Source: Vibrio sp. ES.051 | Lineage (GTDB): Bacteria; Pseudomonadota; Gammaproteobacteria; Enterobacterales; Vibrionaceae | DNA: 64,000 nt | Assembly (NCBI RefSeq): GCF_002563795.1 | Contig: NZ_PDJL01000003.1 | Span: 248,001 to 312,000, forward strand | Reading direction: 5' to 3' | Shown: piece after piece, positions 9,808 through 18,149 of the stretch | Layout: every line of letters begins with the position of its first letter | How positions within the stretch are numbered: position 1 is the stretch's first letter | The notes under the pieces: generated by a model | Database searches by the model: none | Seen by the model: only the letters and a program-made list of their open reading frames with translations | Told to the model about the DNA's origin: nothing | Position numbers and translations under genes: made by a program

Positions 9808-11436
9808 ATGCAGCTATCACTAAAAAATTTGTCGGTAAGAACGCAAATTTTGGTTCCGGTATTATTTACCGCTATTGTTTTGTTTATTTCTTTGTGGGTT
9901 ACTAAAAACAATCTTCAGGCTGAGCAAGATGTTATTGCTTCAAACCAAGAGTCTTTGGTTTTTCATAAAGACACCTTGGCGCGTATTGATGACCAAATTT
10001 ATCCACTACGTATTACGGCGGTATACGCCATTTACGATCCTTCTCGTCGAGAACGTTTCCTCCAAGAACTGAAAGCGGGCTTAAAACAAGTTGACGCTGA
10101 TTTAAATGCAATTAAAGCGCGTAATTTATTTCGCGAGGACGCGATTAAAGTGCGCGAAATGATTGAAGCTTATGTCCGCTATTCAGAGAGATCTGTGGCT
10201 TTCTTTAACCAATATGATCAAGGTTTAAAGTCTAACAGTGAATATCGCGCATTTATTAAAGAGTATCGTGAGGTTGGCCGAGAAATGGTCGAGCAAATCA
10301 ATACCTTGTCTAAGCATGTTAATGATCAAGCTGAACAATCCACAATAAAAAGTCAGCAAAACAATGATCGCGTGCAAACCAACGCAATGTTAACGGTTCT
10401 TACGGTATTCGCACTCTCATTAGTGGGCGCATGGTTCTTATCTGGCATGATCGTCTCACCGATTCAAAAACTTCAAGAAGTGATGCGTCAATTGGCGGCA
10501 GGGAATTTGTCTGTGCGCGCAGATGTAGAAGGTGATAACGAAATTGCGAAACTAAGCAAAGACGTAAACCAAACTGCAGAGCAACTGTATACCACGGTCG
10601 ACCAGCTTACACGCATCAGTGAAGAAGTGGCGTCGGCATCGACTGAACTGGCGGCAGTAATGACGCAGGCAGAAGCGAACGCACAGCTAGAGCTAGCAGA
10701 AATCGAACAAGTAGCCTCTGCAGTTAATGAGCTTGCAAGCACCGCAAACAATGTGAGTGATAATGCAACGTTTGCGGATTCGACAGCACGTGAAGCTGGC
10801 GGCCTTGCACAATCTGGTTTGACTATCTTCCAAGAGAGTGCAGAAGCAAGTACACAGATGTCTCAAGCACTGAATGATGCGGCCCAAGTAGTGTTGCGCT
10901 TAAAAGAACAATCTGAGCAGATCAATAATGTGATTGAAGTGATTCGTGGTGTCTCAGAGCAAACTAATTTGCTTGCGTTGAACGCGGCGATTGAAGCGGC
11001 GCGCGCGGGTGAGTCTGGCCGTGGCTTTGCGGTGGTGGCGGATGAAGTTCGTATGCTGGCTGCTCGTACACAAGATTCAACACAAGAGATCCAAACGATT
11101 ATCGAAGAGCTACAAGCACAGTCAGGGCTTGCGAATGACAGCATGCAAGTCAGTCTTGAGATGCTTAATCGTAATAACGAGTTGACTCAACAAGCGAATG
11201 AAGCACTGGTGGGTATTACAGAATCGGTCGCCAACATTAACGATTCAAACACGCAAGTGGCAACAGCGGCAGAAGAGCAGTCTCAAGTAACACAAGACAT
11301 CAATCGTAACGTAGTTAATATGTCTGAGCTGGTGAACCAAAACGTAGCGGGTATCAGTCAAAGTGCAAGCGCAAGCACTGAGCTATCACTTCTTGCAGAG
11401 AAACAGAAAGAGCAATTGAGTTTCTTTAAGTTATAA
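9808..11436 (+). CDS. Methyl-accepting chemotaxis protein
   Basis: A 542-residue chemoreceptor. One membrane helix lies near the N terminus (about 13-30) and a second at about 192-212 ([20 protein letters not shown]). The roughly 160-residue periplasmic part between them is a four-helix-bundle-like sensor ([15 protein letters not shown]). A HAMP domain follows (about 213-265), then a long coiled-coil cytoplasmic domain with the conserved hairpin tip ([19 protein letters not shown] near residue 385) that couples to CheA and CheW. There is no C-terminal CheR-tethering pentapeptide. The ligand cannot be read from the sequence. TGAGGT lies before the ATG. A strong terminator follows, so it is monocistronic. 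Confidence 0.93.
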   Translation: MQLSLKNLSVRTQILVPVLFTAIVLFISLWVTKNNLQAEQDVIASNQESLVFHKDTLARIDDQIYPLRITAVYAIYDPSRRERFLQELKAGLKQVDADLNAIKARNLFREDAIKVREMIEAYVRYSERSVAFFNQYDQGLKSNSEYRAFIKEYREVGREMVEQINTLSKHVNDQAEQSTIKSQQNNDRVQTNAMLTVLTVFALSLVGAWFLSGMIVSPIQKLQEVMRQLAAGNLSVRADVEGDNEIAKLSKDVNQTAEQLYTTVDQLTRISEEVASASTELAAVMTQAEANAQLELAEIEQVASAVNELASTANNVSDNATFADSTAREAGGLAQSGLTIFQESAEASTQMSQALNDAAQVVLRLKEQSEQINNVIEVIRGVSEQTNLLALNAAIEAARAGESGRGFAVVADEVRMLAARTQDSTQEIQTIIEELQAQSGLANDSMQVSLEMLNRNNELTQQANEALVGITESVANINDSNTQVATAAEEQSQVTQDINRNVVNMSELVNQNVAGISQSASASTELSLLAEKQKEQLSFFKL

Positions 11437-11464
11437 TCCGTTGTTAACAAAGTAAGATTTTCTA

Positions 11465-11496
11465 AATCCCTGAGTAACCGCTCAGGGATTTTTTAT
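11465..11496 (+). terminator. Rho-independent terminator after the MCP gene
   Basis: A perfect 10-bp stem AATCCCTGAG/CTCAGGGATT with a 6-base loop, followed by a T-rich tail. Confidence 0.92.
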
Positions 11497-11633
11497 TTTT
11501 TGACGCGCGTACTTTTTCAGCTCAATGGATAACTGGGTATTGTGGCGATATGCATGTGACCTAACCTAGAATTGATACTATGCAGTGATATAGTTTGATT
11601 AAACAAATCAGTAGCAAAGTCAGAGAGAAAAAT

Positions 11634-11909
11634 ATGAATAAAGTGACTCATAAGACAGAAACGGGCACCTTTTGGGTTGATTTAGAGCAGGGCTATAAAG
11701 CAAAAGTGGTTTATCAAGTTGAGAATGATGTGATGAAGATAACGTCAACCGTTGTGCCTGAAGCGTTACGAGGTAAAGGGTACGGAGAAGTCGTGATGGG
11801 AGCGGTATTACCCGAGATCGAATCACTTGGTTATAAAATTAAACCAGTTTGCCCGTATGTCGTTTACTATATGGAGAAAAATCAAGCGTGGTCACACCTT
11901 CTCGCATAA
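11634..11909 (+). CDS. Small GNAT N-acetyltransferase (YjdJ-type)
   Basis: A 91-residue protein; the ATG at 11634 follows AGAGAG and gives the usual length of the short GCN5-related group (PF14542 type). The acetyl-CoA-binding loop is visible as VVPEALRGKGYGEVVMGAVL (about residues 43-62), followed by the KIKPVCPYVVYYMEKN ending in which the Cys-Pro-Tyr motif is conserved. Proteins of this group are general small acetyltransferases whose substrates are mostly unknown. The stop codon lies two bases before the next ATG, so it is probably translated together with the phosphotransferase. Confidence 0.82.
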   Translation: MNKVTHKTETGTFWVDLEQGYKAKVVYQVENDVMKITSTVVPEALRGKGYGEVVMGAVLPEIESLGYKIKPVCPYVVYYMEKNQAWSHLLA

Positions 11910-11911
11910 CA

Positions 11912-12880
11912 ATGAACGATAATCATCCTCTTTATCAAAGTATTGGAGAGGCACTCAAGCTTGGCAAACTCGAGTCGATCGAGAATATACAATCGTTATG
12001 GGGCGGTTATGGCGAGCTGGTTCGAATCGTTTTCTCAACATGCTCGATCATCGTAAAACACGTTAAACTGCCCAAACCTTCAGAACATCCAAGAGGCTGG
12101 AACACTGACCGATCTCATCAAAGAAAGCTGCACTCTTATCAGGTTGAAGTGAGTTGGTATGAGCATTATACCCGTTCGGTTGATGTACGTTGCCGTGTCC
12201 CGCAAGGGTTAAAAACGTGTCAAGCAGACAATGAGTGGCTGATTGTAATGGAAGATCTTGCTCAAGCAGGTTTCCCCAACATCATCGCTGATGCAACTCA
12301 AAACCATTTGCGAGCTTGTTTAGCTTGGTTGGCGAATTTTCATGCTCGTTACATTGGCACTCAAACAGATCAACTTTGGCAAACCGGAACTTACTGGCAT
12401 TTAGCGACGCGTCCCGATGAGCTGAAAGCATTAACCGACCACCGACTAAAACAGGCTGCTATTCGTATTGATGAGATCCTAAAGCAGGCTAACTATCCAA
12501 CGTTAGTGCACGGTGATGCTAAACTCGCGAACTTCTGTTTTGACGCTAAGGGAACAAAAGCCGCCGCGGTTGACTTTCAATACGTTGGGCAGGGTTGTGC
12601 CATGAAAGATGTGGTGTTGTTTATGAGTAGTGCCGTGAAGCCTGAAGCATGTGCAGAGATGGAAAGTTGGGTTTTAGACACGTATTTTTCAGAGTTGCAG
12701 CGAGCGTTGCATTTTTACCAGCCACATCTAAACCCAAATGACGTCGAACAAGAGTGGCGCCCTCTGTTCGCGGTTGCTTGGGCGGATTTTCAACGTTTTG
12801 TGAAAGGCTGGAGCCCTGATCACTGGAAGGTTAACCCTTACACTGAAGGGCTGACTGCACGGGTGTTGGCACATTGGTAA
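11912..12880 (+). CDS. Aminoglycoside/choline-kinase-like phosphotransferase
   Basis: A 322-residue protein starting at the ATG directly after the GNAT stop; a longer frame inside the GNAT gene is not needed. The kinase-like fold is shown by the catalytic loop HGDAKLANFCFD (Asp as base, Asn as metal ligand) and the metal-binding VDFQYVGQG, the APH/choline-kinase counterparts of HxDxxxxN and DFG. A VMEDL hinge near residue 110 is also present. It likely phosphorylates a small hydroxylated molecule. Whether it is an antibiotic kinase cannot be told; its place in a conserved chromosomal neighbourhood argues for a housekeeping substrate. Confidence 0.8.
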   Translation: MNDNHPLYQSIGEALKLGKLESIENIQSLWGGYGELVRIVFSTCSIIVKHVKLPKPSEHPRGWNTDRSHQRKLHSYQVEVSWYEHYTRSVDVRCRVPQGLKTCQADNEWLIVMEDLAQAGFPNIIADATQNHLRACLAWLANFHARYIGTQTDQLWQTGTYWHLATRPDELKALTDHRLKQAAIRIDEILKQANYPTLVHGDAKLANFCFDAKGTKAAAVDFQYVGQGCAMKDVVLFMSSAVKPEACAEMESWVLDTYFSELQRALHFYQPHLNPNDVEQEWRPLFAVAWADFQRFVKGWSPDHWKVNPYTEGLTARVLAHW

Positions 12881-13203
12881 AACTGAGTAAGTTTTTATGC
12901 TTTCCTCCTACGATTTTTACTATTAACGTTAATCTAACCACCTTTGTTCTTTTTTGGTTTTTCCCAGTGTTTATTAGTTAAATCTATTTAAATTAGCTAG
13001 TTACGAGGGACGTCTTTGAGAGTGATTCAAGTTAACTGCCAGCGGTACTTGCTGTCAGTTAACTTGAATCAAGAGAAGGTTGTGTTACTTCTTATGAGGT
13101 ATAGGAAATCGCGCGGCTAGGCGAGCTCATTAAACCGTCGCCGAGATTGCTAACCAAGCCTTCTTGCTGAACTCAAATATTTTAGGTTCATTGGGTATAT
13201 AAG
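12881..13203. other. Intergenic region with large inverted repeat
   Basis: A 323-bp region between convergent genes. It contains the long inverted repeat listed separately and no supported ORF. The sequence on either side of the repeat is AT-rich and featureless to the eye. Confidence 0.5.
13024..13070. repeat. Long inverted repeat between convergent genes
   Basis: Perfect 15-base arms (GATTCAAGTTAACTG and its complement) followed after one mismatch by four more pairs (CAGC/GCTG) around a 7-base loop, a potential 20-bp hairpin. There is no T tract on either strand. It could act as a transcription barrier, an RNA stabiliser, or be a remnant of a small repeat family. Confidence 0.8.
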
Positions 13204-14334
13204 TTAATGATCTAGATAGAGATAGTTTTGCCAACTCTTCATGCGAATAAGTACTTTACGCATAACCGATACGTGCGAGAAACTTTCCGAGTAAACCGCT
13301 ACTTCTACTGCGGTGCCCATTGGTAGATGATATTCACTTAAATCGTCGGTAATTTTTAACGTTACGAATACCCGGCCGCTTGTGCGTAAAGCCTCGGTTC
13401 CCAGCAGTGAGCCACGAGCTTGGAATTGACTTTCGCCAATCGCTGGTAGTACTTCAATGACTTCCCCTTTAAATACTTTGCCTGGTAAAGCGCGAAACAT
13501 GAACTCTGCTTCAAATCCCGGCTCCAAACGCTGCAGCGAGTTCTGACGGAATGCCGCTGTATAGAGTTTGTCTTCGGTATGAACGAAGGTCATCACCGGA
13601 GCAAGTGGTAGTGGTACTGACATGACACCTGGGCGCAGCGCAAGTTGGGTGACGTAACCGTCAGTAGGCGCAGTAATCACGGTTTGCTCTAGGTTGAACT
13701 CGGCTTTTCTTAATTCAGCTAATAGCGAGGCAACTTGAGTATTTTCACCGCCTACTTCAGACTCAAGTGCGATTTGCGCTTGCTCTTGTTTGGACTGGGC
13801 GACGTTTAGCGCCGCTTGGGCTGCTTTGAATGCTTGACGACGAGTGTCCAGTTGTTGCTCAGTGAAGGCACCGCGGTCGAAGCCTCTTTGATAACGATCG
13901 AATTCGCGTTGTGCTTTGTCTCGCTCTGCAAGTGCTTTAAGCACAGCAGCTTGTGATTCTTGAACGCTCGATTCTAGTCCAAGAGCACCTTGGCTTGCTT
14001 CTTTTACTTTTGCTCGTAGTCTGTCAACTTCGGCCTGAAACGGAAGCGGGTCAATACGGAAAAGCACATCCCCTTGAGATAATGGTTGGTTTGGCTTTAC
14101 AGGCACGTCAATAACACGACCGCGAACGCCAGATACGACAGGTGTCGTCGAGAATACTTGGTTACCAAGTTGTGTAAACGGGTGGTTATAATTCATCAAC
14201 AAGATCAATGTTCCCACCAATACAACACCGCCAAGAACGGCAGTTGGTACCGTCCATTTGTTCAAAGGGATATTAAAAATTTTAAAAATGGCGATACAAA
14301 GGGCTGCATAAGTCAGAATCAGTAATAAATCCAT
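13204..14334 (-). CDS. HlyD-family membrane fusion protein (YiaV-like)
   Basis: A 376-residue membrane-anchored periplasmic adaptor. One or two N-terminal membrane segments (about 3-20 and 28-48) are followed by a biotinyl-lipoyl-like half (VVSGVRGRVIDVPVKPNQPLSQGD), a long alpha-helical hairpin rich in Ala/Glu/Gln (about 105-200) and the second lipoyl/beta-barrel half (ITAPTDGYVTQLALRPG). It resembles E. coli YiaV/AaeA-type adaptors. The start overlaps the stop of the upstream DUF3302 gene (TAATG), so the two are translationally coupled. No transporter gene is adjacent, so its pump partner is not evident. Confidence 0.88.
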   Translation of the reverse strand: MDLLLILTYAALCIAIFKIFNIPLNKWTVPTAVLGGVVLVGTLILLMNYNHPFTQLGNQVFSTTPVVSGVRGRVIDVPVKPNQPLSQGDVLFRIDPLPFQAEVDRLRAKVKEASQGALGLESSVQESQAAVLKALAERDKAQREFDRYQRGFDRGAFTEQQLDTRRQAFKAAQAALNVAQSKQEQAQIALESEVGGENTQVASLLAELRKAEFNLEQTVITAPTDGYVTQLALRPGVMSVPLPLAPVMTFVHTEDKLYTAAFRQNSLQRLEPGFEAEFMFRALPGKVFKGEVIEVLPAIGESQFQARGSLLGTEALRTSGRVFVTLKITDDLSEYHLPMGTAVEVAVYSESFSHVSVMRKVLIRMKSWQNYLYLDH

Positions 14335-14714
14335 TATTCTTCCTCTTTACTCTGTTTAGCAGTTGTACTTTGTTGAACCTGCTGCTTTTTCAGTGTGGAT
14401 ATTTCTTCTTTTAACTCGGTCATTTCGTCAATCAGCGCTTCAAGGCGTTGATGAATGTCGTATGTTTCTTGTTCGAGTTTCTTGAAGCCCCAGCCGCGTT
14501 CTTTCCGCCATAACGTTGCCCATATCCATAAAAACGGCCACAGGGCGTGTAAAGTGAAAAGGCTGACCCAGCCAGCATAATGGATCGCGTCTTGATGTGG
14601 GTGTTCACGTTCTTTCGCGATTTCATATGGAATATCGTGGATGACGATAATTCCGTAAAAAATCACCAAAGCGACGAAAATGAGTAACCCAAGAGCAAAA
14701 TAGTCTAGAAACAT
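14334..14714 (-). CDS. DUF3302 inner-membrane protein (YiaW-like)
   Basis: A 126-residue protein; the ATG at 14714 follows AGGGAAG and gives MFLDYFALG, the usual start of the family. Two membrane segments (about 5-24 and 45-67) are followed by a Lys/Glu-rich coiled coil (about 75-115). In E. coli the same pair occurs as yiaW-yiaV, a DUF3302 protein with an HlyD-type adaptor. The conserved pairing suggests that the small protein is the partner or anchor of the fusion protein; the transported compound is unknown. Confidence 0.82.
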   Translation of the reverse strand: MFLDYFALGLLIFVALVIFYGIIVIHDIPYEIAKEREHPHQDAIHYAGWVSLFTLHALWPFLWIWATLWRKERGWGFKKLEQETYDIHQRLEALIDEMTELKEEISTLKKQQVQQSTTAKQSKEEE

Positions 14715-14931
14715 CTTACTTCCCTGTGTTTTTTGCAAATAGAAAAAAGGTACACAAATTAATCATTTGAGTATTTGCCTTAACTATCGTTGGATCAAGA
14801 AAATTTTATGTATCAATGGCGTTTATGCGATGTCGAACTCGTCGATATTTGACGAATATGTAATGGAGAGGGGGCCAACAAAAAGTGGTTATTGATAGAA
14901 GTGAGAGCGCCCCTGTTGGATTGTGAGGTGT

Positions 14932-16515
14932 TTAAAGCTCAGTACAGACTTGGTTTCGTCCATTGGCTTTGGCACGATACAGAGCTTTATCAGCGCGGTA
15001 GAAGGTTCGCTGAGTATTTTCTCCTTCGCGATGCAGCGTAATGCCAATCGATACGGTTAATCCGCGTTCGCCAAGGATGTTATCCCAACGATGTTGATAA
15101 ATGTGTTCGCGATAATTTTCGGCGTGCATTTGTGCGCGTTCTAGGTTGCTGTTTTCCAGAATCACAAGAAATTCTTCACCACCAAAGCGAACACAAGATG
15201 CCCCTTCAAACTTGAAGTATCCGGCTAATTTTTGAGACACGCATTTGATGGCTTTATCTCCAACAAGGTGGCTGAGTTCATCGTTGATGGACTTAAAGTG
15301 GTCGATATCAATGACCATTAGCGCAAATGTAGTATCGTACAAAAGCAGATCTTTGAGCTTCACCTCAAGCCAGCGACGGTTATGTAAGGATGTCAGTGGG
15401 TCGGAAAAAACGTCCTGCTGTAGCTGAGCCACCGTATTCTTGTGTTGCTTGGTGGTTTCCTTCAGCTCTTTGTTTTCAATTTCTGACAAAATTAGCTTAA
15501 GTTGCAGTTCAAAACGAGAAATTCGACGCAATTGCGCAGAGCCTAATTCTCCGATTGGAATGTCTTTAACGAGATCGGACTCGATACGAAAAGCCCGTTT
15601 TTCACAACGCAATGCTTTCTGAAACAAATTTTGAGAGGCGTACACCTTACTCATTGTGTTATAAAAATGTCGAGCGATAACCGGAGAAGCGTGTTTTTGA
15701 ATTCGTTTATCGATGAAGCCTAACAGTAAGTTGCACAACGAGGTATGACCCAAGCCATTAAGGCAATACGCCGTTTCTATTTTCACCATGGTAGATAACC
15801 AATAAGTGGTTGCGCTACCTGTTGTGTATTGAATGTTCGAGATAGAGAGCAAGGCGAGGGTATAGTCTTTTTGTAATCGGTGCAATTGGGCGCGGTAGAG
15901 GTGAATTTGCGCAGCAAGATTCTTATCGCTGACGAGAATGCTCAATTCTTCACACTCAGTTAGTAGCTCTTTGGCATTTTCCGTGTGATACAAATAAATA
16001 TAGCAAGCAAGCTTATAGAGCTTATAGCGCAGGCGTAGTGAGCGACTGCTTATGGCGTGATCGATAGCATCAACCTTTCGGTAGTAGCGTAAAGCGCGAT
16101 GGTGATCACCGTAGGCGTCACATAAGTTGCCCATTCCAATAATGGCTAAAACATACTCGTCAATATAGCCGTATTCCACGGCAATATTGGTAGAGGCCAC
16201 ATACTCTGTTAATGCGGCGTTGTAATCACCCACTTCAACCAAGCGGTCACTTAAACTTGCCTTAACCGATAAAATATCTTCGACGTCTTCAGGTAATGCA
16301 AGTAACTCAAGGGCTTTCCTGAGCTCGTCGATGCTGTCATTCAGTTGTTTTATTTCACATCGGTATTCCGCACTGATGATATAGCAATGCGCTTTTTCTT
16401 GATTGGTCGAGGCGATATGTAATCCAACATGCTCCCAAAGCGTGATCGCTTCTTCACCGGAGACCGCACAAGGATCGATGCCTGCCTCGGTCACTTTATT
16501 AAGCAGTTTGTCCAT
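14932..16515 (-). CDS. TPR-GGDEF diguanylate cyclase
   Basis: A 527-residue soluble protein. Residues about 40-330 are helical TPR-like repeats, a short coiled coil follows (about 335-368), and a GGDEF domain occupies about 370-527 (DPLTSLHNRRWLE, then DIDHFKSIND, then the active-site FGGEEF at 445-449). The active-site signature is intact, so it should make cyclic di-GMP. No RxxD inhibitory site is seen just upstream of the signature. There is no membrane segment, so the signal is probably intracellular and bound by the TPR part. The start overlaps the upstream TPR gene by 17 bases, indicating one operon. Confidence 0.9.
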   Translation of the reverse strand: MDKLLNKVTEAGIDPCAVSGEEAITLWEHVGLHIASTNQEKAHCYIISAEYRCEIKQLNDSIDELRKALELLALPEDVEDILSVKASLSDRLVEVGDYNAALTEYVASTNIAVEYGYIDEYVLAIIGMGNLCDAYGDHHRALRYYRKVDAIDHAISSRSLRLRYKLYKLACYIYLYHTENAKELLTECEELSILVSDKNLAAQIHLYRAQLHRLQKDYTLALLSISNIQYTTGSATTYWLSTMVKIETAYCLNGLGHTSLCNLLLGFIDKRIQKHASPVIARHFYNTMSKVYASQNLFQKALRCEKRAFRIESDLVKDIPIGELGSAQLRRISRFELQLKLILSEIENKELKETTKQHKNTVAQLQQDVFSDPLTSLHNRRWLEVKLKDLLLYDTTFALMVIDIDHFKSINDELSHLVGDKAIKCVSQKLAGYFKFEGASCVRFGGEEFLVILENSNLERAQMHAENYREHIYQHRWDNILGERGLTVSIGITLHREGENTQRTFYRADKALYRAKANGRNQVCTEL

Positions 16516-17992
16516 TGTTCATCACCTCAATATGACTTTCTTTTAATTGTTCTAAAGTGAATGGGAAGGTCAGGATATCTTGTAAATACAATGTCGGTTT
16601 GGGCCCGTTTAACCCACGTCGCTGCCATGGATAAATGCCCAACATGGTTTGAACGGTGCGATATAACTCTTCGGCTGCTCGGCCTTTTTCAGCAATCAAC
16701 ATGGCCAGTCTGTCACTAGAAATTCGTGAGATGAGATCACTGGAGGTCGTCAATGCATGAACTAGCTCAGTACAAACATCGAGAAATTCGGGGTTTGCAT
16801 GTTGAATCATAATGATGGCGTGGTTGGAGCGTTTGAGTTCTGTTTTGAACAAAACTAATTGTTCCCACCAATAAGTCTCGGAGACAACATTGGAGAATTG
16901 TTTTTCCGGGTCGTATTCATGCTGGGAGCGGATACGGTTGATGAGCTTGCGCGCCCGTTGTTCTAGTTGACGTTTAGAGCCCCGAGCTTTATCCATGCTG
17001 ACTCTATGCGTTTGTTCTTTCTGCATCTTCAATGCATGTTTACGGTACTTCTTAAACGCATTGAATGCCGACTCAAAATTGCCTTGCTCTTCGGCCACTC
17101 GTGATTGTTGGAAGCAAATTTGGCTAAGTAGTTCCCCATTGTCGAAATTAAGGGCAGACTCTTCAGCGGCGAGCAATAGCTCAGCGGCATTTTCCGTATT
17201 CTTTCGCAACAGTTCGAGCCGTGCACGGCTGATGAAAGAGTGGGCCTTCATCCAAGTAAGATCGTGTTCGACAGCCAAAAGGTGAGCTTTTTGAGTGGCT
17301 TTTTCTGCTGCATCGAGACGCTCTAAGCCGAGAAGAGCGAGTCCTCTAAAGTCCCAAATTTCTGCTTGCCAAGTACTGTCTTCGTGAGCAGCGAGCACTT
17401 CCGTTGCGCCATCCAGCACGGTAAGCATTTCAACAAACTTATTCAGTAAATAATAATCCCAAGCTAATAGAATTCGAGCTTTACCCTCTAGCGACACGAT
17501 ACGGACGTTATTTGCCACTTTGACTGCTAACTCATGCGTCGAAGCGGCAAGCTTATGCTCATTGGTGATGCGCCAAACATTACCAAGCCCAATTAAGGAC
17601 TCAATTTGAATTTCAATATCATCAACAAGGGCGGATTGTTCGAGTGCGTTAATCCAGTATTGTTGGGCTGAGTAGTATTTTGCTTGTCCCCAGTACTGGA
17701 GAGCAAAGAGGTGAAGAATTTCAGGGAGGTGATCGTCGGTTTCGAGTTGGATCTGTTTGTTATAGGCTTCTTTGACTAACTTTAACCCTTGTCGGTAATC
17801 CATTAAGCACCAACAACAGTGGGCCATGATGAGTAATGCTCTGATCTCACCATCCACATAGAGAATCTGCTCCGCTCGGATACGGCATTGCTGAGAAATG
17901 CTGAAGGTGTATTCAGGGGCTGTTTTAATTTGCCTTGTGAGCTGCTTTAGCTCATCTTCTAGCTGAATTTGGTTTTTATCCAACGTGCACAT
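16499..17992 (-). CDS. TPR protein with degenerate GGDEF-like C terminus
   Basis: A 497-residue soluble protein with TPR-like helices over about residues 40-325, a basic coiled linker (about 325-360), and a C-terminal part resembling a decayed GGDEF domain. The strand-turn-strand ISRISSDRLAMLIA (421-434) lines up with the IxRxGGDEFxxLLP pattern of cyclases, but the signature is SSDRL (425-429), so catalysis is unlikely. It has the same architecture as the downstream active cyclase and overlaps it by 17 bases. It may be an inactive partner or regulator of that cyclase (inference). TPR and TPR-GGDEF together suggest gene duplication followed by decay. Confidence 0.75.
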   Translation of the reverse strand: MCTLDKNQIQLEDELKQLTRQIKTAPEYTFSISQQCRIRAEQILYVDGEIRALLIMAHCCWCLMDYRQGLKLVKEAYNKQIQLETDDHLPEILHLFALQYWGQAKYYSAQQYWINALEQSALVDDIEIQIESLIGLGNVWRITNEHKLAASTHELAVKVANNVRIVSLEGKARILLAWDYYLLNKFVEMLTVLDGATEVLAAHEDSTWQAEIWDFRGLALLGLERLDAAEKATQKAHLLAVEHDLTWMKAHSFISRARLELLRKNTENAAELLLAAEESALNFDNGELLSQICFQQSRVAEEQGNFESAFNAFKKYRKHALKMQKEQTHRVSMDKARGSKRQLEQRARKLINRIRSQHEYDPEKQFSNVVSETYWWEQLVLFKTELKRSNHAIIMIQHANPEFLDVCTELVHALTTSSDLISRISSDRLAMLIAEKGRAAEELYRTVQTMLGIYPWQRRGLNGPKPTLYLQDILTFPFTLEQLKESHIEVMNNGQTA

Positions 17993-18149
17993 CCATGACT
18001 ATCGAACTGGAACTTACACCTAAATATGAAGTAATTAGATGTGTACTTCATTACGAGTGCTGCAGCATGAAAGCGACATCGTAAATGATCAGGTGCCGTA
18101 ATGTATACCGTCACTGCCCCTAATTGCCACATCTAAATGATTTAAATAG

